Assembly (NCBI GenBank): GCA_963966185.1
Contig: CAWZYM010000304.1
Span: 310,001-374,000, forward strand
Direction of reading: 5' to 3'
DNA length: 64,000 nt
Source of the DNA: Rhabditoides inermis
Taxonomy: Eukaryota; Nematoda; Chromadorea; Rhabditida; Rhabditidae
This document shows positions 29,806-49,500 of the stretch, piece by piece. Position 1 is the stretch's first letter. Every line of letters starts with the position of its first letter. The position numbers and the translations under genes were made by a program. The notes under the pieces are model-generated. The model worked only from the letters and a program-made list of their open reading frames with translations, did not search any database and was not told the origin of the DNA.

Positions 29806-30347
29806 ATGAACACGCGGTACGGGGGGCTGAACCACGGCAACTACCAAGGAGAGCCCGAGAAGGTGAGGGGAAGGAGAAGAGAGGGAAACGAGAGAGCACC
29901 TTTTCAGCTGTGTTGCAGGTGAACGCGGCGCTCTCCTACCTGGAGCAGCGCGCGACAGACGCCAAGAACCTGACGATGGAGCTGCTTATGCTGCTCGACC
30001 TACAGGAGAAGGTGCCCTGGTCAGTCCCATTGCGTATGTAACCGATATTGAAAAACGCGACTATAAATGAGCTGTTTGTTGTTGCACTCGATCATTGGAT
30101 GTGCAGCGTACATGTTATTCTCACTTGGTTGCATTCATCACTTGTGTTGTTGTTACAACGACACAGGTAATGAATGCAGTGAGAATATCATTATAATACG
30201 TTTTACGTACGTTTACGTTTATACGTTATACATTTTTTATCGATTGTTTCTCTCCAGGCCGGACATGCTGGACAAGTTCGCCGCCCTCTCCGGAGCCATG
30301 TCGCAGCTCCAGTCGGCACTCAAGAAGAGCGCCTTACAGAACGGTTG

Positions 30348-30383
<36 letters not shown>

Positions 30384-31750
30384 CCTCTCCCCGCTTCTCC
30401 ACCCTCCCCTCCTGCAGCCGCCCACGAGGACCACGGCGCCCTCCTGCGCAGTCACGTCCTCGTCCCCCAGAACCTCTCCCTCGAGATTGACCCCCTTCTG
30501 CAGGTGTGCTCGATCGATCGATTGAATGGCTATGTATTGATTGCAGCAAAACTGCGAGATGCGCGTGCATTCCTGGAACCACGACGTGGTGCCGGACTAC
30601 CTGAGGTGAGGGGAGAGAGGGGCGGGGGTTGAGGGGTCTCGTTGCCGTTGCAGGACGAAGATGAATCCAGAGATGGAAGAGGAGGAGAAGACGCTGGACC
30701 AGGAGAGGGGCCAGAAACAGCAGGACCATGTGCAGAGGTGGGAAGGGGAAGGAGCAGGCAGTACATGCAGGGGAGAAAGGGTGACACGAGAGAAGGGAGA
30801 CGAATTAGTGAAATCAAAGCACAGCAATGTTGACTGAAATTTAGGAGAACATTCATGTGGTTGGTGTATGAGATGTGTTGATGATTATAAACTTTAATGT
30901 TGAAAGTTGATATTTTGCAGGCAGATCGTGAACCTGAACAAACACGTGGATATCCTTTTGAGTGGACTGCAGGCGACGGACAAACAGCAGACGGATCTCA
31001 TGCAGGACCAGGTGAGAGAGAGAGGGTGAGGGTTGGTTGTGAAGGAGCATGGGGGGATAATGCGAGCAAATTCTGTATTTTTTTTATATTTCTTTTCGGT
31101 CAATAACATTCATGTGAGTATTGTTATTATCTCCTCACTTTTTATTTTTATTTTCTCTCCTGAAAACTGACTTAAAATTTGTGTGGAAACCAGCTACTTA
31201 CGTTTAATAAAAGGAGGTGAAACGAGTGATATTTATATCGATGATTGTGCACTCTTTTCAGATTTTTTTCAAAATAAGTTTCCTTCAGTCGCTCCGTGTG
31301 TAGAGATAGAGTCTCTTGAGATGGAAAAGTTCGCCGCATTATCCGGAAGAATCTCGAATAGTGTGTTAGTGCGTAGTTGAAAGAAGTATCTTAAACATCT
31401 TCCTCTGAATCACATAATCTCCCCTTGCTTGCCAGATTAGTCTCACATGCTCCCTCTCCTTCCCTCTCCTGCCTGCAGAGAAAAAACCCCGGAAATCCCT
31501 CTTCTTACTCAGACTTCATTGATGCGAGCTAGAATGAGTGTGTGATTTCTATAGTATTTATTATCGATTATTTCAGCCGACGTTCAGCCGCGAGGATACT
31601 ACGAAGCTGGTGCGCGCTATTCTGCTGGGAGAAGGTCTGCCTTCGCAGCGTGCGCAGGTGCAACAGGCTCCGCCCCCTCAGGCTCCGCCTCCCCAGTCGA
31701 CTGCTGCCCCTCCACCACAGCCAACTGCGTCTGTTACAATCAGGCGGTAG
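29806..31750 (+). CDS. MED8: Mediator complex subunit 8
   Basis: MED8 is a head-module subunit of Mediator, which links transcription factors to RNA polymerase II. Eight exons join in phase (29806-29862, 29919-30019, 30258-30343, 30418-30503, 30547-30605, 30654-30737, 30921-31011, 31577-31750). Family marks include ALSYLEQRATDAKNLTMELL, DKFAALSGAMSQLQSALK, HVLVPQNLSLEIDP, the highly typical WNHDVVPDYLRTKMNPEMEE, QIVNLNKHVDILLSGLQ and FSREDTTKLVRAILLGEGL. The C-terminus is Pro/Gln-rich. Total length is about 245 residues, close to the animal norm. It is probably nuclear. Intron 7 (31012-31576) contains a short sequence resembling exon 3. Confidence 0.9.
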
Positions 31751-32465
31751 ATCACATATTTCATTCCAATAATCTTCCACATTCATTGATTTTGTTATTT
31801 ATGTTGTACATTCGTGGATTGTGATTGTGGTTTGTCAATAATAAATGTATTTTTGTGAGATTGAGTTTTGAACTGAACGAACTGTTTAGCAGTACTTTGT
31901 CTGCTTCGCGCAAACTGCGCCGTATCTTTTTCGGGTTTGAAGATATCATCTATGCACTAGTATTAGCAACAGGGAAGTGAAATTGTTGTTGGTTGCTGGT
32001 ATTGATCGATTGTTTGTGTTGTGTGTTGATTAATGACTAGCACTGCAGGATGTCTGGGGTGCAGCGATGGTCCCGCCCCGGCTCCTCTCGATGCGACTTC
32101 GTCGGCGTCGAACCCAGATTCGGAGGTTTGTGTGAATGTAAACTTTATAATGTTAACTATTTTGTAAACTTTATATTGCTATTCTCAAGTTTTGAATACG
32201 TAGTCTTTCGTTAATGACGCGTCCTTTTCCTCTCTTTCGGGAATATTATAATTACTGCAGTCAAACATCACATTCAATGAGTAAATTGTGGCATTAGTTC
32301 CGCTGCTTGCGCCTCGCTTCACTTGTCTAGGTTTTCTGTCAACTTCTCTTTCGATTCACTGCTTCAGTTTCTGTTATTATCACTGAGTTGAGTAGTGTTA
32401 TCGTTATCGCGTACATCCTAGGCATCTCTCCCTGTCCTCCGACCGCCGACCGAAGACCTTCCCAG

Positions 32466-40353
<7,888 letters not shown>

Positions 40354-40749
40354 AGGGGGCGAGGAGAAGCCAGAGTGGTTGTATATTGACTATTGTATTA
40401 TGGTAACATGTCGGGTTAGATTTGAAATCGTAGAGCTATGTTGTTTAGTATCATTCCAGCATATTATGTTGTTAGTGTGAATTAACACCGCATCTTTCTT
40501 GAAGTTCTTCCCAGATTATAGGCGACTTCCTTTCTTTTATGTCATTCTTTCCTCTTTTGTTTCATTCATTCTTTATGTTGTGACTAGTCAAAAATTGTAT
40601 CATTAGCAGAGAAATTTATATTTAAATTTTTCCATATCAATGTCTTTATAAGGCACAATCACGGATCGCAGGGCAAGGAATGGACATGATGCATGTAGTA
40701 CAGTATCTACTCTAACAATATGGCTACGCATGTTGGTGAGAGAAGGTAT

Positions 40750-42839
40750 TCAGTGGATTTCGACCTGAAATATCGATTGATTATCGGTTTGTTTGTTCAA
40801 TTCACTTACGTCATTGTATTTGCTCTTGAGGAACTCTTCGAGTTCCTTGACGTGCTCCTTGTCCCTCGTCTCCGCCACCACCTTCACTTTCACCTGAAAA
40901 GAGGGAGGCTGAGAGAGTGAGAGAGAGAGAGATGGGTGAGACTGACGGAGAAGACGTCGGTCCTGATCCACGCCCTCTCGTGGAAGATGTCCTTGATGGA
41001 TGCTCCCATGTGTGCGATGCGAGTCGTCAACTCGGCGATTCCTGCAAGACGGCTGCTGTTCGCCTGCACAGTGTCTTGTGTTCCCTCACCTCCTGGCCTG
41101 TCACTGACGATGACCTCCAATCGAATGAGTCGTCCGTCGACCGCCAGTCCCCTCTCGATCGTCCGACCCAGCACAGTCGTGTCGATGTTTCCTCCCGTCA
41201 GGATCGACACAACTCTCAACAGAAAGGCTTAGTTAGTGGAAAGGGGGAGAGAGGCTCCCACTTCTTTCCCCGCAGCTCCGGCAGCTTTCCGCTGAGAATA
41301 GCGGCTAGACCCACAGCACCTCCGCCCTCCACCACTGCCTGAAGAAGGATTACAAAGATGATTTTTTTTACCGTTTTGTTTATGGAATGGAGTAGTTTTA
41401 TATATACAACTTATTGACTCGATCATGTGTTGCATAACAGCAATCTGTTGACAAGCGCTACCTTTTCCATCTCGATGAGTCGTAGGATGGAGAGAGCAAT
41501 GCTCTCCTCATCCACCGTCACTATCTTGTCCACCAGGCCCATCGCAGACGCCAAAGAGTTGCCGCCCACAGTCGGAACGGCCAGACCTGCATGTAAGCAA
41601 ATATTATGTATGACTGCACATAGTTCTGATACCGTCGGCGAGACTGCTTCCACTCTGTGCGGTGACCACTTTCTCGGCTTCCATAGCCTGTGTGAAAGAA
41701 GGGCAGAGCTCTGCCTCAACTGCCTAGAAGGAGGGGAGAGATGAGTGGGATGAGTAGAATGAACAAGTGCTCAAACGTTGTGCAAACCTTAGTCTTGTAA
41801 CTTAATTGGAACCTGGAAGACCACTGCATGAAAGAAGGGGGAAGGAGATGAGAAGAATGATAATAACAGAAAGATGCTCACAATGATCTGTACAGCTGGC
41901 TTGAGGGTCTTGACGGCGACGGCGACTCCGGCGATGAGACCGCCCCCACCCACAGGCACGATGATCGCGTCCACGTCGTTCACCTAAAGGAATCTCTCTC
42001 CCCCCTCTCCCTCTCCTCCCTCCCCACCTGCTCCAGAATCTCCAGCCCTACAGTCCCCTGTCCCGCCAGTATATCCGGCGCATCGTATCCGTTGATGTAC
42101 TTGAGCTTGTGTTCTGCCGCGTATCGCATCGCGTGGTCCTTCGCCTTCCCGATGTTCTCACCCTGAATATCACATGTGGGGGCGGGACTTGGAGGGGCGG
42201 TACCTTGAGGATGACGGTGGCGCCGTAGCTGCGACAGAGGGAGATCTTCATGAGAGGAGCGACGACGGGCATGACTACGGTGATAGGGATGTTGAGGCAG
42301 CGACCGTGGTAGCACATGGCAAGGGCGTGGTTGCCTGCAGAGGAAATCAGTCTCTCTCTCCTTCTCTCCCTCTCTCTCTCCCCCCCCTCTCTCTCTCTCT
42401 CTCTCTTCATCTCTCTCACCGGCACTGGCTGCGATAGCTCCCCTCTTCTTCTCCTCATCTGAAAGACGCGAGAGAGCGTAGCGGGCTCCGCGTTCCTGCA
42501 ATACACAATACGTGAATGCAGGAACGTTTTACTAGTATTCACCTAAAACAAATTATGTAAGTACAGTAGGAAGTAGGTATTACTGTACAGTAAGTCACCA
42601 GGTATTCAAGTTTATCATTACGACCTTGAAGCTTCCAGTAATGTGCAGGTACTCTTTCTTGAAGAACATATCGATTCCGACTTTCTGAGAGATCTGAGTG
42701 CACTTCTGAAATGAAAGGAATGAAAATGTCAATACTCTCTAATCAATATCTGACCGTGCATGGCGTCTTCTCGATTCCAGATTTGATGTTGAACGCAGCG
42801 GCAGAAATGTCGGAGAAGGTCACCTGGAGAGGGAAAGGT

Positions 42840-42887
<48 letters not shown>

Positions 42888-43610
42888 GGAGAGAGAGAGA
42901 GGGAGAGAGAGAAAATGTGAGAGAGGTACCTTTTTGGGGTTAGCCGGATCACAGTCGGGATCGTTGTATACCTCAGCGTCTGAAAGAGCATTTTCCCTCC
43001 AAACTTTATTGACCGTTCGCGCTGTTCTCTCTTCAATGAGAGATATCACCTTATCACCACCCTTTGTCTGTGTTTTTGTGCCCGACGGTGATTCAATCTC
43101 TCTCATCCCCTCTTCGTCAAATTTTGATCGCATTAAACGTCTATCACGTGCATTTTATGGTCAAAAGCGCGTGGCTATTCTGTTTATTGCAACCACATGG
43201 GACTATTCTATGACAATGTTCTGTGTAGTTTGGTTCGTTATCTTGAGAAAAATAACATGGGCGGGAACAAGCACTATTTTCGCTATCGCTCAACAAACAT
43301 GATACATTTTAGCTTTGTTATAAAACGGAGAAACAAATAAAATAAAAAAAACGCAACATACCAACACTGGGCGGGCTGTCGCTGTTCTTTCCGTTCTGCC
43401 CACCATGCTCCTCCGCGAGGTCGGAGTGGAGCTTGCGCACCTGAGAGACACGTCTCTTCCCCCCCCCCCTCTCTCTCTCTCTCTCCTCCCCCTCACCCTC
43501 TTGTTGTACTCCAGCCCATCCTTGATATCGCTAGTGGTCCTCTTCCTCTGACCGATCGCCAGCTTCCTCGCACCGGGAGAGAGAAGAGGCTTCGTAGCAG
43601 TGTGAACCAT
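40750..43610 (-). CDS. L-threonine ammonia-lyase (threonine/serine dehydratase) with ACT domain
   Basis: This is a PLP enzyme that deaminates threonine (or serine) to 2-oxobutyrate (or pyruvate). The catalytic Lys is in [16 protein letters not shown], with an intron right after the Lys codon. The region [15 protein letters not shown] and the tetraglycine phosphate loop [15 protein letters not shown] are present. The C-terminal part [20 protein letters not shown] followed by [17 protein letters not shown] is an ACT-like regulatory domain, and the protein ends KYNDVEIH. About a dozen exons run from 43610 ([13 protein letters not shown]) to 40750. No targeting peptide is obvious. Vertebrates lack this domain combination, while invertebrates and bacteria have it. 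The exon around 41790-41900 is the least certain. Confidence 0.87.
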
Positions 43611-44434
43611 GCCTAGATTAGTCAATCAATACACATAATGACAAACACAACAATGCATTCGTTGACGGAATGTGATATGCAGAGGGAGTGATGCGATGAT
43701 CACGATGGTTTGATCTCGACCGGCCCACGTGGGTGGAATGGCTAATCAAATCAGAATCACCAACCAAATGAAACAGACACCTTCTCTCTCATTTCACCGA
43801 AATAGAAAAGGGCGGCGGAAGAAAGACTGACTGACAGCAGCGTTCGGCCACAAGATATATGATGGAAAAAGTCACGAGATTGATGGTGTGTACTATCAGT
43901 ATTTATCAGTGATAGGGATGACGGCTAGTTCCTCCGCGGTTGCATGATTGTTATGAGCAAAATGAACTAATGAGAGAGGAATTTGCTTTTTCCGGAGATG
44001 TGATACAAGCGGTAAACACATTTCGGAGTCGGATACGGCAGTTGAGTGGTTGAGTGGGCGACTCTGCTTGGGCAGTTTGAACCGTCTATTATATACTCGT
44101 CACGCACAAAGCGATGCAAGAGAGGGTGGGCGATACCCGGTTTATCGCCCAATCAGACGCACTTACTGCGGTCATTTCAGCGAACAAACCATGCGGAAAT
44201 AACAAGAAAGACTCAAGGTTGCAAATGCCATTTTTTTATTTGCGGGAATGGGACGGGAATGTGGGCGGGTGTTGGGTGGGCGGGACTTACAGCGGGCAGT
44301 TGCTGGTGGATAGATCAGGGCGAGTGAGATATTTGGACATACACAGCGACTGAGGGAGGGTCAGGGGCGAAGGGACTTTCAGCGGGGCGAGGGAATGGGG
44401 AGACGGGGAGAGGGGGGATGGGAAAGGAGGTCCT
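43611..44434. other. Intergenic spacer, nothing recognised
   Basis: Between the threonine dehydratase start and the next minus-strand stop codon. No convincing exon, RNA gene or repeat was found. Promoter elements of the dehydratase gene should lie at the left side of this interval. Confidence 0.5.
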
Positions 44435-44867
44435 CTAGCGGGGCTCCCTGGTAGTAGTGGTAGCCTTGGCGGCGGTGGTTGTCTTCTTCTTCTTAGCAGA
44501 AGCTACTTCCGCCGCCTCAATACATATACTGTGTTTGTGATTCCATGTTCTCTCTATACCTGGGCATCCCTGAGATAGCCGGCGATGTTGTTCATCTGCT
44601 GCTGCATGGTATCCATGTTCTCGTGGATACTTTCGATGCGCGGATCGCGAGACGCTCCCAGCACCTGCAACTTCCCTAATTCTCTCCCTCCTTCTCTCCT
44701 CTCTCCCTCTTTCTCTCTTTCTTCCCACTCACCGCATCTACATGGTTGTCCTTGAGGTTCTTGAGGGATCGGATGACCTGCTTGAATGGCAGGTCTCCGA
44801 GGTCTGCCACTGGCTGCTGGCCAGATTGCCCGCCCGGAACTGGAATGAGATCTCTTTCCCCCTCTCT

Positions 44868-44907
<40 letters not shown>

Positions 44908-45067
44908 CCTCCCCCTCCACCCACAGTCGATGTCCATGCTCTTGAACAGCTGTTTGGTGGTTTTCTCGGCTATCTTCTGCTGGAGCAGAGCCATCGGGTC
45001 CACCTGCATCATCATCTGCGGCTGTTGCACCTGAAAGTGGGGAAGTGAGTGAGATAGAGATAGAGAT

Positions 45068-45108
<41 letters not shown>

Positions 45109-45359
45109 CAGAGAGACAGAGAGACAGAGTGATAAAGAGAGAGAGACGGCCACCGGGTGGTAGGGCATCGGCTGCACTGGCGCGACCATCGGCATGGGGG
45201 CCGGCGCGGCGTACTGAAACAGTCGTGTCGATAGGAGTCGTACAAGAGTATTCGTACCATCGGCTGGGCCATCATGGGAGCTTGGTAGACGGGAGCGGGC
45301 TGGGCTAAGGGGATGTTGACGGGAGGGAGATGGTACGGAGCGTACATGGACCTGGGATG

Positions 45360-45408
<49 letters not shown>

Positions 45409-46099
45409 GATGACTTACTTGAATTGAGTGGCCGGTGCCTGGTTGACGACCGGTGCCATCTGTGGAGGCTCGTGCTGGGATGAGACCTGAAAGAGTTTTC
45501 TTCTCTATCTAACCCCCTCCCCCCTCTCCCCTTTCCCTCTCGCCCACCTTCTTCCACCCGTGCGCATCTGTCTTGATGGTGTGTGTTCCGTTGTGGTGTG
45601 TGATCCCGCCCTCATTGTTCTGGTATGCGTATCCCGGCTGGACAGGGTACGGGTACGGACTGAACATTGTACAATCATATGAGTAGCGGTCAGACTCGAC
45701 TTTTTCTTTCAAAACACCCTCAGAAAAATCATCAGAAAGTGCATTTTTTGTGTCATAAAGCGTTGTTGATACATAATCGAGTCTGACCACGTATATACTC
45801 ACAGACACCGAGAGTGTTTCTGTTCCCTTCTATTCACTAACTTAACAGGATGGACTGCTTGTTGCGCGTACATTGGCTGATTAGCCATCATCACAGACGG
45901 CGGCATCTGCCCGTGCACGTTGATGTTCACCTAGAATACCCGATGACGTCGACGTCGCCAGATTACGTCACTCACCTGCGGCGACTTTGCGGCAACATAG
46001 CCGGCGGACGCTGAAAGCGTATACATGATATGGAAATGAGGAAAGGGGCAACATACCAAGGGCCCAGGCGGTGGCGAGAATGCGACTAAAAGAGACCAT
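44435..46099 (-). CDS. Secreted Pro/Gln/Met-rich low-complexity protein
   Basis: The protein starts MVSFSRILATAWAL|ASAGYVAAKSPQ, a likely signal peptide spread over two exons (from 46099). The following exons are strongly biased: VNINVHGQMPPSVMMANQPM, then YAQQAV, then SPYPYPVQPGYAYQNNEGG, PPVNIPLAQPAPVYQAPMM, APAPMPMVAPVQPMPYHPV and QQPQMMMQVDPMALLQQKI. After these come more helical parts (LPFKQVIRSLKNLKD, IHENMDTMQQQMNNIAGYLR) and a basic Lys/Thr/Ala tail ending TTTTREPR. Introns carry (GA)n/(CT)n. The composition suggests an extracellular matrix, cuticle-like or biomineral-associated protein, but I do not recognise a family. An AT-rich TATA-like block (TTTATATAATTTATA, minus strand, about 46165-46185) lies upstream. 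Confidence 0.62.
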
Positions 46100-46218
46100 G
46101 ACCGGCCGAGCGAACGAATGAATTCAGGACTAAAGGACTGGTCATATATACGGATACAAAATAGAAGGCGGTATAAATTATATAAAACAGACGTGGACCA
46201 ATCATCGACCAACAAAAT

Positions 46219-46433
46219 TGTTGGAGGACGTTTACAACCGCACCCTGTAACCCGCCGCGCCACAATGAGCTAAACCCCTTTTGCATATCGTAGCATGTCA
46301 TTTCGGTAATGGGCTTTGGCTGGCCGATACATTAGAATGTCTTGTGGTATCCTTTATAAGCCGGCCGCTGGCCTTCTGCGTCAGATAAACGTTTACCGAG
46401 CTTGCCTTGGCTTTATTCTTGAGGACCTTAACT
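46219..46433 (+). repeat. 5' LTR
   Basis: Begins TGTTGGAGGACG and ends CCTTAACT (the last T may instead belong to the primer binding site). It contains TATCCTTTATAAGCCGG, a plausible TATA box (about 46351). Confidence 0.93.
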
Positions 46434-46546
46434 GGCGATCAGGAATAGTAGTCGAACGAGTGAGGGATTTCCACCGAGAGTTTGTGAACCGGTGTTGATT
46501 GTTTACCCGTTTTGAACGGCAGCTCGTGAGCGTGATTCGCCGAGAT

Positions 46547-49500
46547 ATGACGGCAACTGAAGTGCCTCAGGGGTCGGGTAGTGCACCCAAGGTGGAGCAG
46601 CCAGCGACGATGGCAGCCGCTGGTATGAAGGCTCCGGGAGCGTACGTACCGGGTTCCCCGTGGGGACTGTGGAAGATGATTTTTGAGAATTATATGGCGT
46701 TGAGGGGGATCACTGATCCCAAGGTGAAGAAATGGACCTTGATTCAGGAAGTAGGAGTGGCAAATTGCCAGATGTTGATGGGTCTGTTGGAAGGAAAGAA
46801 TTTGGAAAGTGAGGAGGTGACGTATGAAACCTTGATGTCGAAGCTGTCTCGCCAGTTCGATCCGAAGAAGCTGTTGACAGCGGAGAGGTTTCAGCTATTG
46901 TCAATGAAACAGAAGAAGGGACAATCCCTAGCTCAGTTCTTCGCGGCTATCCAGGAGCAGGCCTTGGCCTGCAAGTTGGAGTCGGTGACGAACGTGAGGG
47001 ATATGTTGTGCCAGATGGCATTCATTATGGGAATGGAGTCGGATGATGGCCGAATCCGCTTGCTGGAAAAGGAAGAACAGACAGCAGGCGAGGCCTTGGA
47101 AATGGCTCAGACCTATGAGAGAGTAGGAAACTCTATGGGGAAGATGATGGGAGTGCATCAAAACAAGGCTCCGCAGATGGGATTGTTCTCGATGGAGCGG
47201 CCCAGGTTCGGGAACCAGAGGGGTTTCCGTGGAACGGGAGGCAGTAAGGTCCCCGGTAATGGAGCTAACAACGGATGCAGGACATGTAAGTCCCACTCAC
47301 ACTCGGATAGGGAGTGTTGGAAGAAAAAGAAGCCCTGTCATGGTTGTGGACAGTTTGGGCACTGGCGAGACCAGTGTCCTAATGCAAGGAATGGCGGATG
47401 GGCAAAAAAGGGCATGGGTCATGTGGAATGTGACTCAGACGAGGAGGAACAGGATGAACCCAATATGGAGTTTTACGCTCTGCGAAAGGGTGGGGGGATA
47501 AGCACCCGGAAGGCAGCAAAAAAGCAGAGAGATAGGGTGGTCCCACCATTGATGGTGAAAGTCCAGTTAAAAGGCCAGGAAGACATGGAATTTTTGTGGG
47601 ATACTGGAGCCGTGATGTCCACAGTAGACAAAATGAGTTGGGAACGGTGGGGAAAACCTACCCTGGAAGAGGTGAACTACCACGCGGTAGGGTATGGAGG
47701 ACATAAAGTGAAGATCCTGGGAAGGATGAAAATGCCCGTGATAGTGGAAGGATGGCAAGGCGTGGTCGATCTAAATGTAATAGATACCCCAGCGAAACCC
47801 CTGTTGGGTAGAGACTGGATGGAGCAGATGGGCACGTGGGCCCCGGGAAGCATGATAAGAAGGGAAGTCAATGAAATCCAGATGTCGGTAACGGAGGAGC
47901 AAGAACGATTGATGAAAATCCTCGAGGATAACTGTGAAATCTTCGGAAACGATCTGGGGAAATATAATCTGGGCAAGATTGATCTAAAATTGAAGACGGG
48001 GGACATTCGCCCTGTGTATCGCAGAGCCCGGACGGTTCCATACGCCGTAACGGAACAAGTAGAGGAAAAACTGAAGGAGCTAGAGAAAGACGGAGTGATC
48101 ACAAAGGTGGATCATGGAGTTTGGGCAACGCCGTTGGTGATAGTGCCTAAAGGGGAAGGAAAAATTCGTATCTGTGGAGATTTCAAGTCAACTGTAAATC
48201 CGGCACTCGATATAAACCAATACCCGTTGCCGAAGCCGGAGGATTTATTCCAGAAATTGAACGGAGGAAAAGTGTTCTCTAAAGTGGATTTGAGGGACGC
48301 ATACAACCAGTTGGAGTTGAGTGAGGAAGCGAAGAAGCTGGTGGTAATTAACACCCATAAAGGGCTCTATGTGTACAACCGACTACCGTTTGGGATTGCA
48401 TCGGCCCCGGCCATATTCCAGAAAACCATGGAAGAGGTTTTACAAGGAATAGAGGGGGTGGTTATATACCTAGATGATGTGACAGTCATGGGCCGGTCCA
48501 AGGAGGAACACTTGGACAGAGTGGAAACAGTGTTGTCGAGATTAAAGCAGGCAGGATTGAGAGTGAAACGCGAGAAATGTGAATTCTTGAAGAACAAGGT
48601 GGAGTTCTTAGGGCATGTCGTCACAGGGGAAGGGATTTTTCCTGATCAGAAGAAAATCGAAGCCATGTGCAAAATGCCGGCGCCAAAAACCATGAAGGAG
48701 CTAGAGGCGTATACGGGTATGATTCAGTATTACGGGAAATTTCTGAAGAACCTAGCGATGCTGGCGGCCCCCATAAATAAGCTGAAAAGGAAGGATGAGG
48801 TGTGGAAATGGGGAAAAGAACAACAGCAAGCGTTCGATAGTATCCAAAGGCTCTTGACGTCTGCGGATATGTTGACGCACTACGATCCACAGAAACCACT
48901 GGTATTGGCTACAGACGCATCTGAAGTCGGGATTGGGGCAGTACTGTACCATCGTGTTGGGGCAGTAGAGAAAGTCATTGCATATGCGTCCAGGTCTCTA
49001 ACCAAGGAAGAAAGGAATTACGCACAAATAGAGAAAGAGGCGTTGGGAATCATCTATGGAATGGAAAAATTTCAAAAATATGTGTACGGAAGGAGGTTTC
49101 TGCTACTGACAGATCATCAACCATTGGTCCGCATTTTCGGGGATAAATCACAGATCCCAGTAATCGCGGCAAGAAGGTTGCATAGGTGGATGCTAAAACT
49201 GTCCGAATACTCGTTTGACATCGAGTACAGGAGAACGACGGCGTTTGGAAACGCCGATGGGCTCTCGAGACTGCCAAACCCACTTGAACTACCTATGAAG
49301 GAGAGAGTAATAGAGGAGTTTGGAGTGTACTCGATAGAGCAGGAAAAGGTGGAAAAAGCGGTGTTAAAGATGGAAGTGTTGAAAACGGCATCACAGAAGG
49401 ATGCTAACATGAAATGGATAACAAATTGGCTAAATCAAGGAAGGGCACCGGACGGTCAAATACCGGGGGGTTTCCGTGATAAGTGGAACGAATTAGCCGT

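Noticed and set aside
32050..32125. PI3K first exon starting MSGVQRWSRPG
   Set aside because: It ends in phase 1 and cannot join the exon at 32466 in the correct frame without an unseen exon, so it was left out of the model. It may be an upstream ORF or an alternative exon.
46499..46547. Earlier start for the retrotransposon polyprotein
   Set aside because: The extension begins at a non-ATG codon; the first ATG in frame is at 46547.
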